A stretch of DNA of 64,000 nt from Megasphaera lornae (lineage in GTDB: Bacteria > Bacillota > Negativicutes > Veillonellales > Megasphaeraceae), in NCBI RefSeq assembly GCF_000214495.1, contig NZ_AFIJ01000004.1:1-64000 (forward strand), read 5' to 3'. Below are positions 26,857-35,788 of the stretch, in pieces (position 1 is the first letter of the stretch; the number at the start of each line of letters is the position of its first letter). The notes beneath the pieces were generated by a model. The model searched no databases. It was not told the origin of the DNA and was given only the letters and a program-made list of their open reading frames with translations. Made by a program: the position numbers and the translations under genes.

Positions 26857-26921
26857 AATTACCAATGAAACAAGCACGCTTTTTATTTTTAATAAAAAGC
26901 GTGCTTGTTTCATTGGTAATT
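26857..26921. repeat. 31-bp perfect inverted repeat with 3-nt loop
   Basis: Bases 26857-26887 and 26891-26921 are exact reverse complements around TTT. It lies between the OstA-like gene (+) and the 27-codon ORF (-). It may act as a bidirectional terminator, but there is no adjacent T tract on either side; the T runs are inside the stem near the loop. Confidence 0.9.
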
Positions 26922-26946
26922 AAGAAATCTTATTTTTTAGTCGAAG

Positions 26947-27030
26947 TTAAATATGATTAAGAATGAATGCGTAAGAAAGAAGGATGCCTAACGAAATTAC
27001 CAGTTTTGTATTAATTCCTACATGTGTCAT
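26947..27030 (-). CDS. 27-aa predicted single-span membrane protein, novel
   Basis: A 28-codon frame (ATG to TAA) on the - strand, too short for routine calling. Its start has a perfect AGGAGG (complement of 27039-27044) at 8 nt. The peptide begins MTHVGINTK and continues LVISLGILLSYAFILNHI, a single hydrophobic helix after a short polar start. It has its own promoter (TTGCTT-17-TATGAT, 27134-27106), a 15-bp palindrome over the -10, and a 65-bp hairpin downstream. Small transmembrane regulators and type I toxins look like this, but I can assign no function. Confidence 0.65.
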   Translation of the reverse strand: MTHVGINTKLVISLGILLSYAFILNHI

Positions 27031-27097
27031 TTTTTTCGCCTCCTGTGTAAAGGTAGAAATACCGATAAAATAAGGGATTTTTGTCGTTTTTTTATTT

Positions 27098-27134
27098 CTA
27101 TGATTATCATAGTACAAAGATAAAATAAAAGCAA
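27098..27134 (-). promoter_or_regulatory. Promoter with 7-1-7 palindrome for the 27-aa ORF
   Basis: On the - strand, TTGCTT (27134-27129) and TATGAT (27111-27106) are 17 bp apart. The -10 lies inside CTATGATTATCATAG (27098-27112), a perfect 7-1-7 palindrome, the geometry used by Fur/PerR-family repressors; the bases do not match the Fur or PerR consensus exactly. The leader would be about 70 nt. Confidence 0.5.
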
Positions 27135-27304
27135 ATAAGTAAAAATTATACGTCTGCCGTTACGTATGACCGGCATGCCGGGATAAGAAAAGTAAAGTAA
27201 AGACTTCTTAAAAATTTTAAGCGAAACTTAAAAATAAAAAGTTGCCGTTGTCTTCTTTTTAAAATGGACCCATTGTAAAAAAATAGATATTTTTTAGAGA
27301 ATTC
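27135..27304. other. Non-coding spacer with two small palindromes
   Basis: Contains CCGGCATGCCGG (27170-27181) and the AT-rich CTTAAAAATTTTAAG (27207-27221). No ORF with a ribosome site is seen. Confidence 0.4.
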
Positions 27305-27333
27305 TCGACAGATTGTACTTCGTATCCTATAAT
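27305..27333 (+). promoter_or_regulatory. Promoter for the 191-aa protein and dgt
   Basis: TCGACA (27305-27310), 17 bp, TATAAT (27328-27333), 35 bp before the start codon. A second TATAAT lies at 27339-27344. Confidence 0.6.
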
Positions 27334-27367
27334 ACAACTATAATAAAAGGAAAAGGAGCAACCGGTT

Positions 27368-27943
27368 ATGGACCTATGGGAAGCTTTTCGGCAGAGCGAT
27401 AAAAATCGTACGCGTACGGAACAAATGTATGATGACGCGTTTGCGTTATGTAATTCGCCCGCTTTACAAAATGAAACATTGGCGCCGGCAGAACGGACGG
27501 CTGTAGAAAACGGTCTTCCCTGTGATCGGTTGCCGGAAGGAACCGGCCCTTTCGGTACGGCGGCAACCAATCCGATTCCTGTGAACGGCAGTTTCGGCGA
27601 GTGGATGTATTTATCACGGTTACGTATATTGGCAACCGGTTCTAAAGTGTTTTTTCATAAATGGAAAACGGATGGCGTCGTGGATGCCTTTGAGGTGATT
27701 AATCGCAGCGGGACACTGCGAACGGTGCTTTATTTTTCTCCCCGTCATCCGTATGCTTCGCGATATTGTCCGGAAGGATATATACTGGAACGGGAAGCCG
27801 TATTTCCGCGCGGTATTACGACGTATTCTTCTTGTTTCCCCCGAGGATTATATAAGGAAATAAAAAAAGAAGCCCGGAGGCGGCTGGGAATTGAGGTAGC
27901 CGAAGAAGAAAGTAAATATATAGAGGCGGAGATTAAGCAATGA
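27368..27943 (+). CDS. Conserved hypothetical protein
   Basis: A 191-aa soluble protein without signal peptide or membrane span. The central segment GPFGTAATNPIPVNGSFGEWMYLSRL, then SKVFFHKW and VDAFEV, resembles an uncharacterised Firmicute family I recall having a TNPIPVNGxxGE core; the C-terminal end is charged (KEIKKEARRRLG, EVAEEES). AAAGGAGC precedes the ATG. dgt follows 57 bp later, possibly in the same transcript. No function is proposed. Confidence 0.7.
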   Translation: MDLWEAFRQSDKNRTRTEQMYDDAFALCNSPALQNETLAPAERTAVENGLPCDRLPEGTGPFGTAATNPIPVNGSFGEWMYLSRLRILATGSKVFFHKWKTDGVVDAFEVINRSGTLRTVLYFSPRHPYASRYCPEGYILEREAVFPRGITTYSSCFPRGLYKEIKKEARRRLGIEVAEEESKYIEAEIKQ

Positions 27944-28000
27944 ACAGCTGCCGGCCGCTAACGGCGGGAGCGTTTTTTATCGTATAAGGAGGGGAGGCCT

Positions 28001-29245
28001 ATGAACCGGGCATTTGCCGCTGTTCGCATGGACGAGCGACATCCACACTGGCAACAAGCGATAGCAAGAGAAAAAAGGTTATATCATCGTCGAGGAGATT
28101 TTCGCACTGAATTCGGACGCGATTATACCCGGATTATTCATTCTACCGCCTACAGTCGATTGAAGCACAAGACGCAAGTGTTTTTTACTACTAAAAACGA
28201 TCATATTTGTACGCGTATTGAACATGTGAATCAGGTGGCTTCCGTAAGTCAGACGATTGGGCGATATTTAGGGCTGAATACGGAATTGATTGCCGCGATT
28301 GCGACCGGGCATGATTTGGGGCATGCGCCGTTCGGGCATTTGGGAGAACGCGTATTGCGCGCCATATGCAAGGAGGACTTGGGAACTTCTTTTTGGCATG
28401 AGCGGCAAGGATTGCGGGTGGTGGACGGTATTGAAACCTTATTGGATCCGGCCGGACGGACGGTGAATATGTTGCTTACCTATGCCGTGCGAGACGGTAT
28501 TATTAATCATTGCGGTGAAGTGCGGGAAGCCGTGTTGCGGCCGCGAGAAGAGGCGATCCCGTTACAATCGATTACGCATCCGGGACAATATGAACCGTAT
28601 ACCTGGGAAGGTTGCGTGGTTAAAATTTCCGACAAAATTGCGTATTTAGGTAGGGATATAGAAGATGCGGTGCGCCTTAAAATTATTGATGAAAACGGTA
28701 CGCCCGCACGGGCCTTGAAAGAACGACTGCAGAATAAATTTCATATTGTTCTGCCGTCTTTGACCAATACGTCCATTATGTATCCGTTAATTACAGATTT
28801 GTGCAGCGAAAGTACGCCGGAAAAAGGCTTGCTGTTATCGAAGAAAAACATACATTTAATGAATGATGTCATGAATTTTAATTACCGTTACATTTATCGT
28901 CACAAGCGGTTGCAAATATATCATGAATATGCAAAATTGATTATACAATCCATCTATTATACGTTGCGGGACTGCTATGCGGGCGAAAAAACGTTACAGC
29001 GGATTAGGGAAATGAGCGAGTACTATCCGACATTGGGAACGCATTTTTTGGAACGCTTGCAAAAATTTTCCGATATAGGCCGGGCGGAAACGAAGCAAGA
29101 TCGATTCGGCAATGTTTTTAAAAATACCGTATTATATGCGATCGGTACGGAAGAAAAGGCATATAAGGCGGCGTGTGTTGATTATATTGCAGGGATGACC
29201 GATCGGTATGCGGAAAAAATTTTTACAGAATTGACGACGTTTTAA
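28001..29245 (+). CDS. dgt: dGTP triphosphohydrolase-like protein (HD domain)
   Basis: A 414-aa HD-superfamily enzyme that hydrolyses dNTPs to nucleoside and triphosphate. The N-terminal GRDYTRIIHSTAYSRLKHKTQV is diagnostic of the Dgt family. The metal ligands appear in RIEHVNQV and ATGHDLGHAPFGHLGE (the HD motif), with a later Asp in GRDIEDAVRL. Length fits the short dNTPase type. A GGAGGGGAGG site precedes the ATG. Substrate preference cannot be read from sequence. Confidence 0.9.
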   Translation: MNRAFAAVRMDERHPHWQQAIAREKRLYHRRGDFRTEFGRDYTRIIHSTAYSRLKHKTQVFFTTKNDHICTRIEHVNQVASVSQTIGRYLGLNTELIAAIATGHDLGHAPFGHLGERVLRAICKEDLGTSFWHERQGLRVVDGIETLLDPAGRTVNMLLTYAVRDGIINHCGEVREAVLRPREEAIPLQSITHPGQYEPYTWEGCVVKISDKIAYLGRDIEDAVRLKIIDENGTPARALKERLQNKFHIVLPSLTNTSIMYPLITDLCSESTPEKGLLLSKKNIHLMNDVMNFNYRYIYRHKRLQIYHEYAKLIIQSIYYTLRDCYAGEKTLQRIREMSEYYPTLGTHFLERLQKFSDIGRAETKQDRFGNVFKNTVLYAIGTEEKAYKAACVDYIAGMTDRYAEKIFTELTTF

Positions 29246-29257
29246 AAAGGAGAAGCG

Positions 29258-29485
29258 ATGAGAGAAAATCCTAAAGCCCATGAAATATGGCGACATTTCA
29301 AAAATAATGACTATGAAATTATTACGGTTGCGGAACATACGGAAACCGGAGAAAAATTTGTTATTTATAAGCCTGTAAATAATCCGGAGCGACATTATGC
29401 ACGGCCGTTACGAATGTTTATGAGTGAAACGGATATGCGGAAATATCCGAAAGCCGTACAACGCTATCGGTTTGAAAAAAAATAA
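29258..29485 (+). CDS. DUF1653 domain protein
   Basis: A 75-aa protein matching the DUF1653 pattern end to end: KAHEIWRHFKNNDYEIITVAEHTETGEKFVIYK, then ARPLRMFMSE and KYPKAVQRYRFE. The family is widespread, small and without assigned function. It lies 12 bp after dgt with an AAGGAG site and is followed by a strong terminator. Confidence 0.88.
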   Translation: MRENPKAHEIWRHFKNNDYEIITVAEHTETGEKFVIYKPVNNPERHYARPLRMFMSETDMRKYPKAVQRYRFEKK

Positions 29486-29497
29486 TCTGCAGGAATA

Positions 29498-29545
29498 GCA
29501 AAAAAAGAGGCGACTGTAAGAAGTTACAGCCGCCTCTTTTTTTGC
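29498..29545. terminator. Bidirectional terminator
   Basis: GCAAAAAAAGAGGCG...CTGTAA / TTACAG...CGCCTCTTTTTTTGC: a 21-bp stem with one internal mismatch and a GAAG loop. It serves DUF1653 (+) and the DUF1858 gene (-). Confidence 0.9.
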
Positions 29546-29562
29546 TGCCCGGAAGCCTCCTA

Positions 29563-29769
29563 TCAGGCTTCGGGATCATTTATGGAATCGTTAATATCGG
29601 CGATTAAGGCATCAATATCGATGCCGTGAGCACCCGCCCCCTGTCCGATTGTTTCAAAATGAGCCGCCATGCAGCCTACACAGCCCAATCCGTAATCTTG
29701 AAAAATCTCTACAATTTGCGGATATTTTTGAACGGCTTCAATAATACTGGTATCTTTTGTAATTTCCAT
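29563..29769 (-). CDS. DUF1858 (redox disulfide) domain protein
   Basis: A 68-aa protein with the DUF1858 pattern: EITKDTSIIEAVQKYPQIVEIF, then GLGCVGCMAAHFETIGQGAGAHGID. The CxxC pair is the proposed redox disulfide of the hybrid-cluster-protein-associated family. ATG 29769 follows TAAGGAGGT; the longer frame upstream lacks a ribosome site. It is monocistronic and divergent from the YwiB-like gene. Confidence 0.88.
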   Translation of the reverse strand: MEITKDTSIIEAVQKYPQIVEIFQDYGLGCVGCMAAHFETIGQGAGAHGIDIDALIADINDSINDPEA

Positions 29770-29969
29770 GTGGAAAACCTCCTTAGCAGTCATTTTCCGT
29801 ACGTTAAAAAAACATGCGGACATTACATTGATTATACCATATTTATAAAAGAAAGAAAAAGACCCGTTCGAATTGTAAAAAATGGCGAAGCGGTCGCAGG
29901 CAAGGGAACTAATCCGAGAAAAATATGTGTCGCCTTTTAAAAAGTGTTTCTTTTTTTCAGTACATGTTA

Positions 29970-29975
29970 TATAAT
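29970..29975 (+). promoter_or_regulatory. -10 box for the DUF1934-argS unit
   Basis: TATAAT 36 bp before the DUF1934 start codon; the -35 at 17 bp (TTTCTT) is weak. Confidence 0.4.
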
Positions 29976-30010
29976 GGAAACATTGAATTATTGATAGGAA
30001 AGGTTGGTAT

Positions 30011-30442
30011 ATGTTGAAGCCTGTAGTAGTGAAAATTCATAGTATTCAGCAAGATGAAATCGGCAAAAAAACAGAATTTGAATTGGTATCGACGGGGACG
30101 GCGCATGTGCAGGGCGATACGCAGTATATTCGATATGATGAGCGGATGATGAGCGAAATGGACGGCGTGAACACTTTAGTAAAAGTATTTCCCGACCAAT
30201 CCATCAGTTTAGTACGGACGGGAAAAATACATCAGCATCATGATTTTCGCAAAGGACAGGAAGAAGACTCAATATATGCTTTAGAAGACGGCGATTTTCA
30301 ATTGCATACAAAAGTATATGAATGTCAGGTGGATATGCAGGACGGTATCGGCACCATTCATTTGGAATACAATCTTTCTTTGGAAGGTATGTTTTACAAT
30401 TATACGAAACTAACCATTACAGTGCAGGAGGATCGGGCATAA
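30011..30442 (+). CDS. DUF1934 (YwiB-like) beta-barrel protein
   Basis: A 143-aa protein with the DUF1934 pattern: repeated strands such as GDTQYIRYDE, TLVKVFPDQSISLVRTGKIHQHHDF and the C-terminal IHLEYNLSLEGMFYNYTKLTITVQE. The family has a calycin-like barrel of unknown function. As in Bacillus (ywiB-argS) it directly precedes argS, overlapping by one base (TAATG). Confidence 0.85.
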   Translation: MLKPVVVKIHSIQQDEIGKKTEFELVSTGTAHVQGDTQYIRYDERMMSEMDGVNTLVKVFPDQSISLVRTGKIHQHHDFRKGQEEDSIYALEDGDFQLHTKVYECQVDMQDGIGTIHLEYNLSLEGMFYNYTKLTITVQEDRA

Positions 30443-32106
30443 TGGACATTAAAGAAGCGGTTATACAAGGAATACGCACTGCCATGGATAAAGCGGTGGC
30501 GGCGGGAAAATTACCGGAAGGCGACTATCCGGATATTGTTTTGGAAATTCCGCCGCAAAAAGAATTCGGCGATTTTGCGACGAATATTGCCATGCAGTCG
30601 GCTCGTACGGCGCATTGTGCGCCGCGTCATATTGCGGAGAGTATTGTAGAAGAATTAAAGGCGCCGTGGTTGGACAAAGCGGAAGTGGCCGGTGCCGGGT
30701 TTATTAATATTTTTTTGGATTCTCGCGTATTTTATCAAGTATTACAGCATATTTTGACAGTACAGGAGGCCTACGGTACGTGTGCGGAACGACCGGAAGA
30801 TACTGTACAGGTGGAATTTGTCAGTGCCAATCCTACCGGTCCGTTGCATGTGGGCCATGGGCGGGGCGCCGCCTATGGCAGCAGTTTGGTTAATTTATTA
30901 CGCATGGCCGGCTATAAAGTGGAAGCGGAATATTATATTAATGATGCCGGGAAACAAATGGATAATTTGGCGGCTTCCGTTAATGCCAGATATTTGGAAC
31001 TGTTCGGGCGGAAAGCGGAAATTCCCGAAAACGGCTATCACGGACAGGATATTATAGATACGGCAAAGGCGATAGCGGCGCAGGACGGCGATCGGTATTT
31101 ACAAGTTTCGGAAGCGGAACGATTGGCGATCTTTAAAGATCGGGCGTATGAAGAAAAATTAAAAGCGCTGCAAAAGGATTTAGCCCGTTTTCATGTGCAG
31201 TATGATCATTGGTTCAGTGAACGTACGTTGCATCCGCAAGGGATTCGGCAGGCTTGTGACGCATTGCGCGAACGGGGAAAGGTGTATGAAAAAGACGGCG
31301 CCTTATGGTTGCAATCCACTGCTTACGGAGATGACAAGGATCGGGTGGTTATTCGTGAAAACGGGGAGCCGACGTATTTAGCGGCGGACATTGCGTACCA
31401 TAAGAATAAATATGACCGTCATTTTAAAACCATGATTAATATTTGGGGGGCCGACCATCACGGGTATGTGGCCCGTGTTCGTGCGGCTATGGCGGCCTTG
31501 GGGTATGACACGAAGCGGTTGGAAGTGCTATTGTTGCAGATGGTGAGTCTTTTTCGGGACGGTAAACCTGTGAAAATGTCCAAACGGACAGGGCAGGCGA
31601 TTACCTTAAATGAACTTATTGAAGAAGTCGGAACGGATGCGGCGCGATACTTTTTTATTATGCGATCGTTAGATACGCAGTTGGATTTTGATTTGGATTT
31701 GGCAATGTCTCACAGCAATGAAAATCCCGTATACTATATACAGTATGCCCATGCCCGGATTTACAGTATTTATCGGCAGGCGGAAGAAGCGGGGATCGCA
31801 TTGCCGCAGCGGTGGGAAGCGGTGCAGTGGGATTTGTTACAAGAAGAAGCGGAGTTGGCTTTGATTAAGAAAATGGCTGCTTTTCCGGAAGAAATTCAGC
31901 GGGCGGCGGCGGCACGTGCGCCGCATCGTATTGCTCATTTTGTATATGAAACCGCCGGCTTATTTCATGCTTTTTATAATCATTGTCGTATTATACAGGA
32001 AGATCGGGAATTGGCAATCGCGCGGTTGGGATTGGTTACGGCTGTACGCTTTACCATTGCGAACAGTTTGGCTGTGTTGGGAATTTCCGCTCCGCAACAA
32101 ATGTAA
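30442..32106 (+). CDS. argS: Arginyl-tRNA synthetase
   Basis: A 554-aa class I synthetase charging tRNA-Arg. The HIGH-type motif is HVGHGRG inside FVSANPTGPLHVGHGRGAAY; the KMSKS-type motif is KMSKRTG; the C-terminal anticodon-binding helical domain ends ALPLR-like LAVLGISAPQQM. ATG 30442 overlaps the DUF1934 stop and has GGAGGA upstream; the longer in-frame start lies inside DUF1934 and is rejected. Confidence 0.97.
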   Translation: MDIKEAVIQGIRTAMDKAVAAGKLPEGDYPDIVLEIPPQKEFGDFATNIAMQSARTAHCAPRHIAESIVEELKAPWLDKAEVAGAGFINIFLDSRVFYQVLQHILTVQEAYGTCAERPEDTVQVEFVSANPTGPLHVGHGRGAAYGSSLVNLLRMAGYKVEAEYYINDAGKQMDNLAASVNARYLELFGRKAEIPENGYHGQDIIDTAKAIAAQDGDRYLQVSEAERLAIFKDRAYEEKLKALQKDLARFHVQYDHWFSERTLHPQGIRQACDALRERGKVYEKDGALWLQSTAYGDDKDRVVIRENGEPTYLAADIAYHKNKYDRHFKTMINIWGADHHGYVARVRAAMAALGYDTKRLEVLLLQMVSLFRDGKPVKMSKRTGQAITLNELIEEVGTDAARYFFIMRSLDTQLDFDLDLAMSHSNENPVYYIQYAHARIYSIYRQAEEAGIALPQRWEAVQWDLLQEEAELALIKKMAAFPEEIQRAAAARAPHRIAHFVYETAGLFHAFYNHCRIIQEDRELAIARLGLVTAVRFTIANSLAVLGISAPQQM

Positions 32107-32133
32107 GTACTTACATGCAGGGAATAAGCACTT
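32101..32133 (+). terminator. Possible terminator at the argS end
   Basis: ATGTAAGTACTTACAT (32101-32116), a 16-bp perfect palindrome, covers the argS stop codon. AAGTACTT can also pair with AAGCACTT (one mismatch) just before seven T residues. Two alternative structures are possible. Confidence 0.4.
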
Positions 32134-32159
32134 TTTTTGATATGAGCAGGGCTCGTTAG

Positions 32160-33782
<1,623 letters not shown>

Positions 33783-33795
33783 GAAATAGTAAAAA

Positions 33796-33831
33796 CGGGC
33801 TGCCGTCCGGTGACGGCAGCCCGTTTTTTTT
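33796..33831 (+). terminator. Terminator after pyrG
   Basis: A perfect 13-bp stem ACGGGCTGCCGTC/GACGGCAGCCCGT with a CGGT loop and seven T residues. Confidence 0.92.
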
Positions 33832-33838
33832 GCGTTTT

Positions 33839-33878
33839 GGGAAGTATATTGTGAAGGCGGGAAGTATATTGTGAAGGC
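33839..33878. repeat. Two tandem copies of a 20-bp unit
   Basis: GGGAAGTATATTGTGAAGGC occurs twice without a break (33839-33858, 33859-33878), followed by another GGG. It is non-coding; a simple local duplication. Confidence 0.9.
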
Positions 33879-34085
33879 GGGTATTATACGTATTCGGAAT
33901 ATATTTTTAAACAGAAAATATGTTTGTGATAAAAGTATACTTACTTAGAGTAGAATTTAATCATTGTGTATTTTAACACATTTAATGAAAAATATGAATA
34001 AAAAGACAGTTGTATAATACGTGCAAGTATTTGTTTGAAGTATTAAAAAATAGCATAGATGGCGTAATTGCTATTGCTATTTACG

Positions 34086-34114
34086 TTGAATAATAGAAAA
34101 TACAATGCTATAAT
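34086..34114 (+). promoter_or_regulatory. Promoter of the rnf operon
   Basis: TTGAAT (34086-34091), 17 bp, TATAAT (34109-34114), with an extended -10 TGC. Transcription would start near 34121, about 300 nt before rnfC. Upstream, 33879-34085 is AT-rich with no ORF that I can support. Confidence 0.6.
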
Positions 34115-34120
34115 TTTATA

Positions 34121-34419
34121 TGAATGAGGGCTGATTACATATATAATGAATATTAATAAGCTTTCTCAATGATTTTTCGGTATACTTAAAGACAAATTTT
34201 TATGCTTTTATAGATAAACGTATAACCGAAAAAAATCTATGTCCTTTGAAGCACAATCTCGGCTTCGGGACAGGGAGGATTTCGAAAAATTTATTCGTGT
34301 CGGTAAACGGCATAGAAGTGTAAGTACCGGAGCGTTGCACTTGGCGTGAGAGACGGAAAATTTGCGAAATACTCCCGTTTTGTTGTGTTTTCATGGATCT
34401 GTTAATGAGGTGATTAGTA
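34121..34419 (+). other. Long structured 5' leader of the rnf operon, class unknown
   Basis: About 300 nt with no convincing ORF. GATTTTTCGGTATAC (34171-34185) pairs with 34220-34237 (same complement with three extra A residues) to form a long stem. AAGTG-x-AA / TT-x-CACTT (34316-34323, 34335-34342) forms a second hairpin, and ACGG...CCGT (about 34353-34378) a third, followed by a T-rich tract. I tried to match FMN, cobalamin, THF and c-di-GMP riboswitch cores without success. It could be a regulatory leader or attenuator. Confidence 0.4.
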
Positions 34420-35760
34420 ATGTTGAATACCTTTAAACGAGGTGGCGTTCATCCGGCGGACGGTAAGGGGTTGGCCAGAGACAAGGCGATCGAAACGCCG
34501 GTCTTGCCCAAAAAGGTTATTATTCCGATGAGTCAGCATTTCGGAGCCCCCTGTAAACCGGTGGTCAAAGTGGGCGACATGGTGAAAAAAGGACAGCTTA
34601 TCGGCACCAGTGATGCGTTTTTGCATGCGGACATTCACGCTTCTATTTCCGGTAAAGTCGTGAAGGTTGCTCCTATGCCGCATAATACGATGGTTACCTG
34701 TATGTCCGTGGTTATTGAATCGGACGGATTGGATGAATGGGCGGAAGGATTGCCGCTGCATCGGGATTGGGAAAAAATGTCCAAGGAAGAAATTCTTGAT
34801 GCCGTGAAAGCTTGCGGCATTGTAGGCTGCGGCGGGGCAACCTTTCCGGTGCATGTAAAATTGACGCCGAACAAGCCGGTCGATTCTTTTATTGTTAACG
34901 GTGCGGAATGCGAACCGTATTTGACTTGTGATTTTCGTTCCATGGTAGAAGAGGAACCGACCCGTAAATTTGTTACAGGCGTACAAATTTGCATGAAAGT
35001 ATTGGGCGTAAAAAAAGGTTACATCGGCATTGAAGACAATAAGCCGGAAGCGATTGCCAATTTAACGGAAGCGTTTCGGCAGGTGCCGGAAGTGACGGTG
35101 GTTACGTGCAAGACCAAGTATCCGCAAGGGGCGGAAAAAATGATGATCGAAGCTTGTACAGGGCGCTTGGTCGAACCCGGCGGTTTGCCGATGAATGTAG
35201 GCTGTGTAGTCAGTAATGTAGGTACGGTTATTGCCATTACGGATGCCGTTTGTTACGGGATTCCGTTAATTGAACGGGTGACGACCGTTACCGGCGATTG
35301 TATTGCGGAACCGAAAAATTTACGGTTGCGTATCGGCACGACTTATGAAGAAGCGATTCAACATTGCGGCGGTTTTTCGCAACAACCGGATCGGGTCATT
35401 GCCGGGGGACCGATGATGGGGTTTGCACAATATCAATTGGATATTCCCATTACCAAAGGCGCTTCGGGTATTCTGGCGTTATCTTCGGTAAAGTGCGACG
35501 TAGGAGAAGAAGAACCGTGCATTCGTTGCGGTCGGTGTGTCGACGCCTGTCCGATGGGGTTGGTTCCGAGCCAGTTGAGTATTTTTTCTTCCCGGGAAGC
35601 GTGGGATGAATGTCGCGGATACGGTGTAATGAATTGTGTGGAATGCGGCAGTTGTGTATACGTATGTCCGGCAAAACGCAATTTAGTTCAGTATTTCAGA
35701 AATGCCAAAGGGCAGTTAAAAGCCATCCAGCAGGCGGCGCAGAAAAAAGCGGCACAATAA
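34420..35760 (+). CDS. rnfC: Rnf electron transport complex subunit RnfC
   Basis: A 446-aa cytosolic flavoprotein subunit of Rnf (ferredoxin:NAD+ oxidoreductase). It carries the N-terminal GGVHP motif, the NADH/FMN-binding GCGGATFPVHVKL and NGAECEPYLTCD segments, and two [4Fe-4S] motifs, CIRCGRCVDACP near residue 367 and CVECGSCVYVCP near 406. First gene of rnfCDGEAB-apbE. The TGAGGTG ribosome site is suitably spaced. Confidence 0.96.
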   Translation: MLNTFKRGGVHPADGKGLARDKAIETPVLPKKVIIPMSQHFGAPCKPVVKVGDMVKKGQLIGTSDAFLHADIHASISGKVVKVAPMPHNTMVTCMSVVIESDGLDEWAEGLPLHRDWEKMSKEEILDAVKACGIVGCGGATFPVHVKLTPNKPVDSFIVNGAECEPYLTCDFRSMVEEEPTRKFVTGVQICMKVLGVKKGYIGIEDNKPEAIANLTEAFRQVPEVTVVTCKTKYPQGAEKMMIEACTGRLVEPGGLPMNVGCVVSNVGTVIAITDAVCYGIPLIERVTTVTGDCIAEPKNLRLRIGTTYEEAIQHCGGFSQQPDRVIAGGPMMGFAQYQLDIPITKGASGILALSSVKCDVGEEEPCIRCGRCVDACPMGLVPSQLSIFSSREAWDECRGYGVMNCVECGSCVYVCPAKRNLVQYFRNAKGQLKAIQQAAQKKAAQ

Positions 35761-35788
35761 GCTGAGAACGAATGGAAGAAGGGATATC

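Noticed and set aside
27098..27112. A true Fur or PerR box
   Set aside because: Geometry (7-1-7) fits but the inner bases GAT-T-ATC do not match the AAT-N-ATT core, so only a generic operator is claimed.
34241..34300. FMN riboswitch in the rnf leader, from the CTTCGGGACAGGG segment
   Set aside because: Only the first conserved segment looks similar; the later conserved FMN-element segments are missing.
34200..34394. 64-codon frame on the - strand upstream of rnfC
   Set aside because: No ribosome site before its ATG, no recognisable domain, and it lies across the paired regions of the rnf leader.
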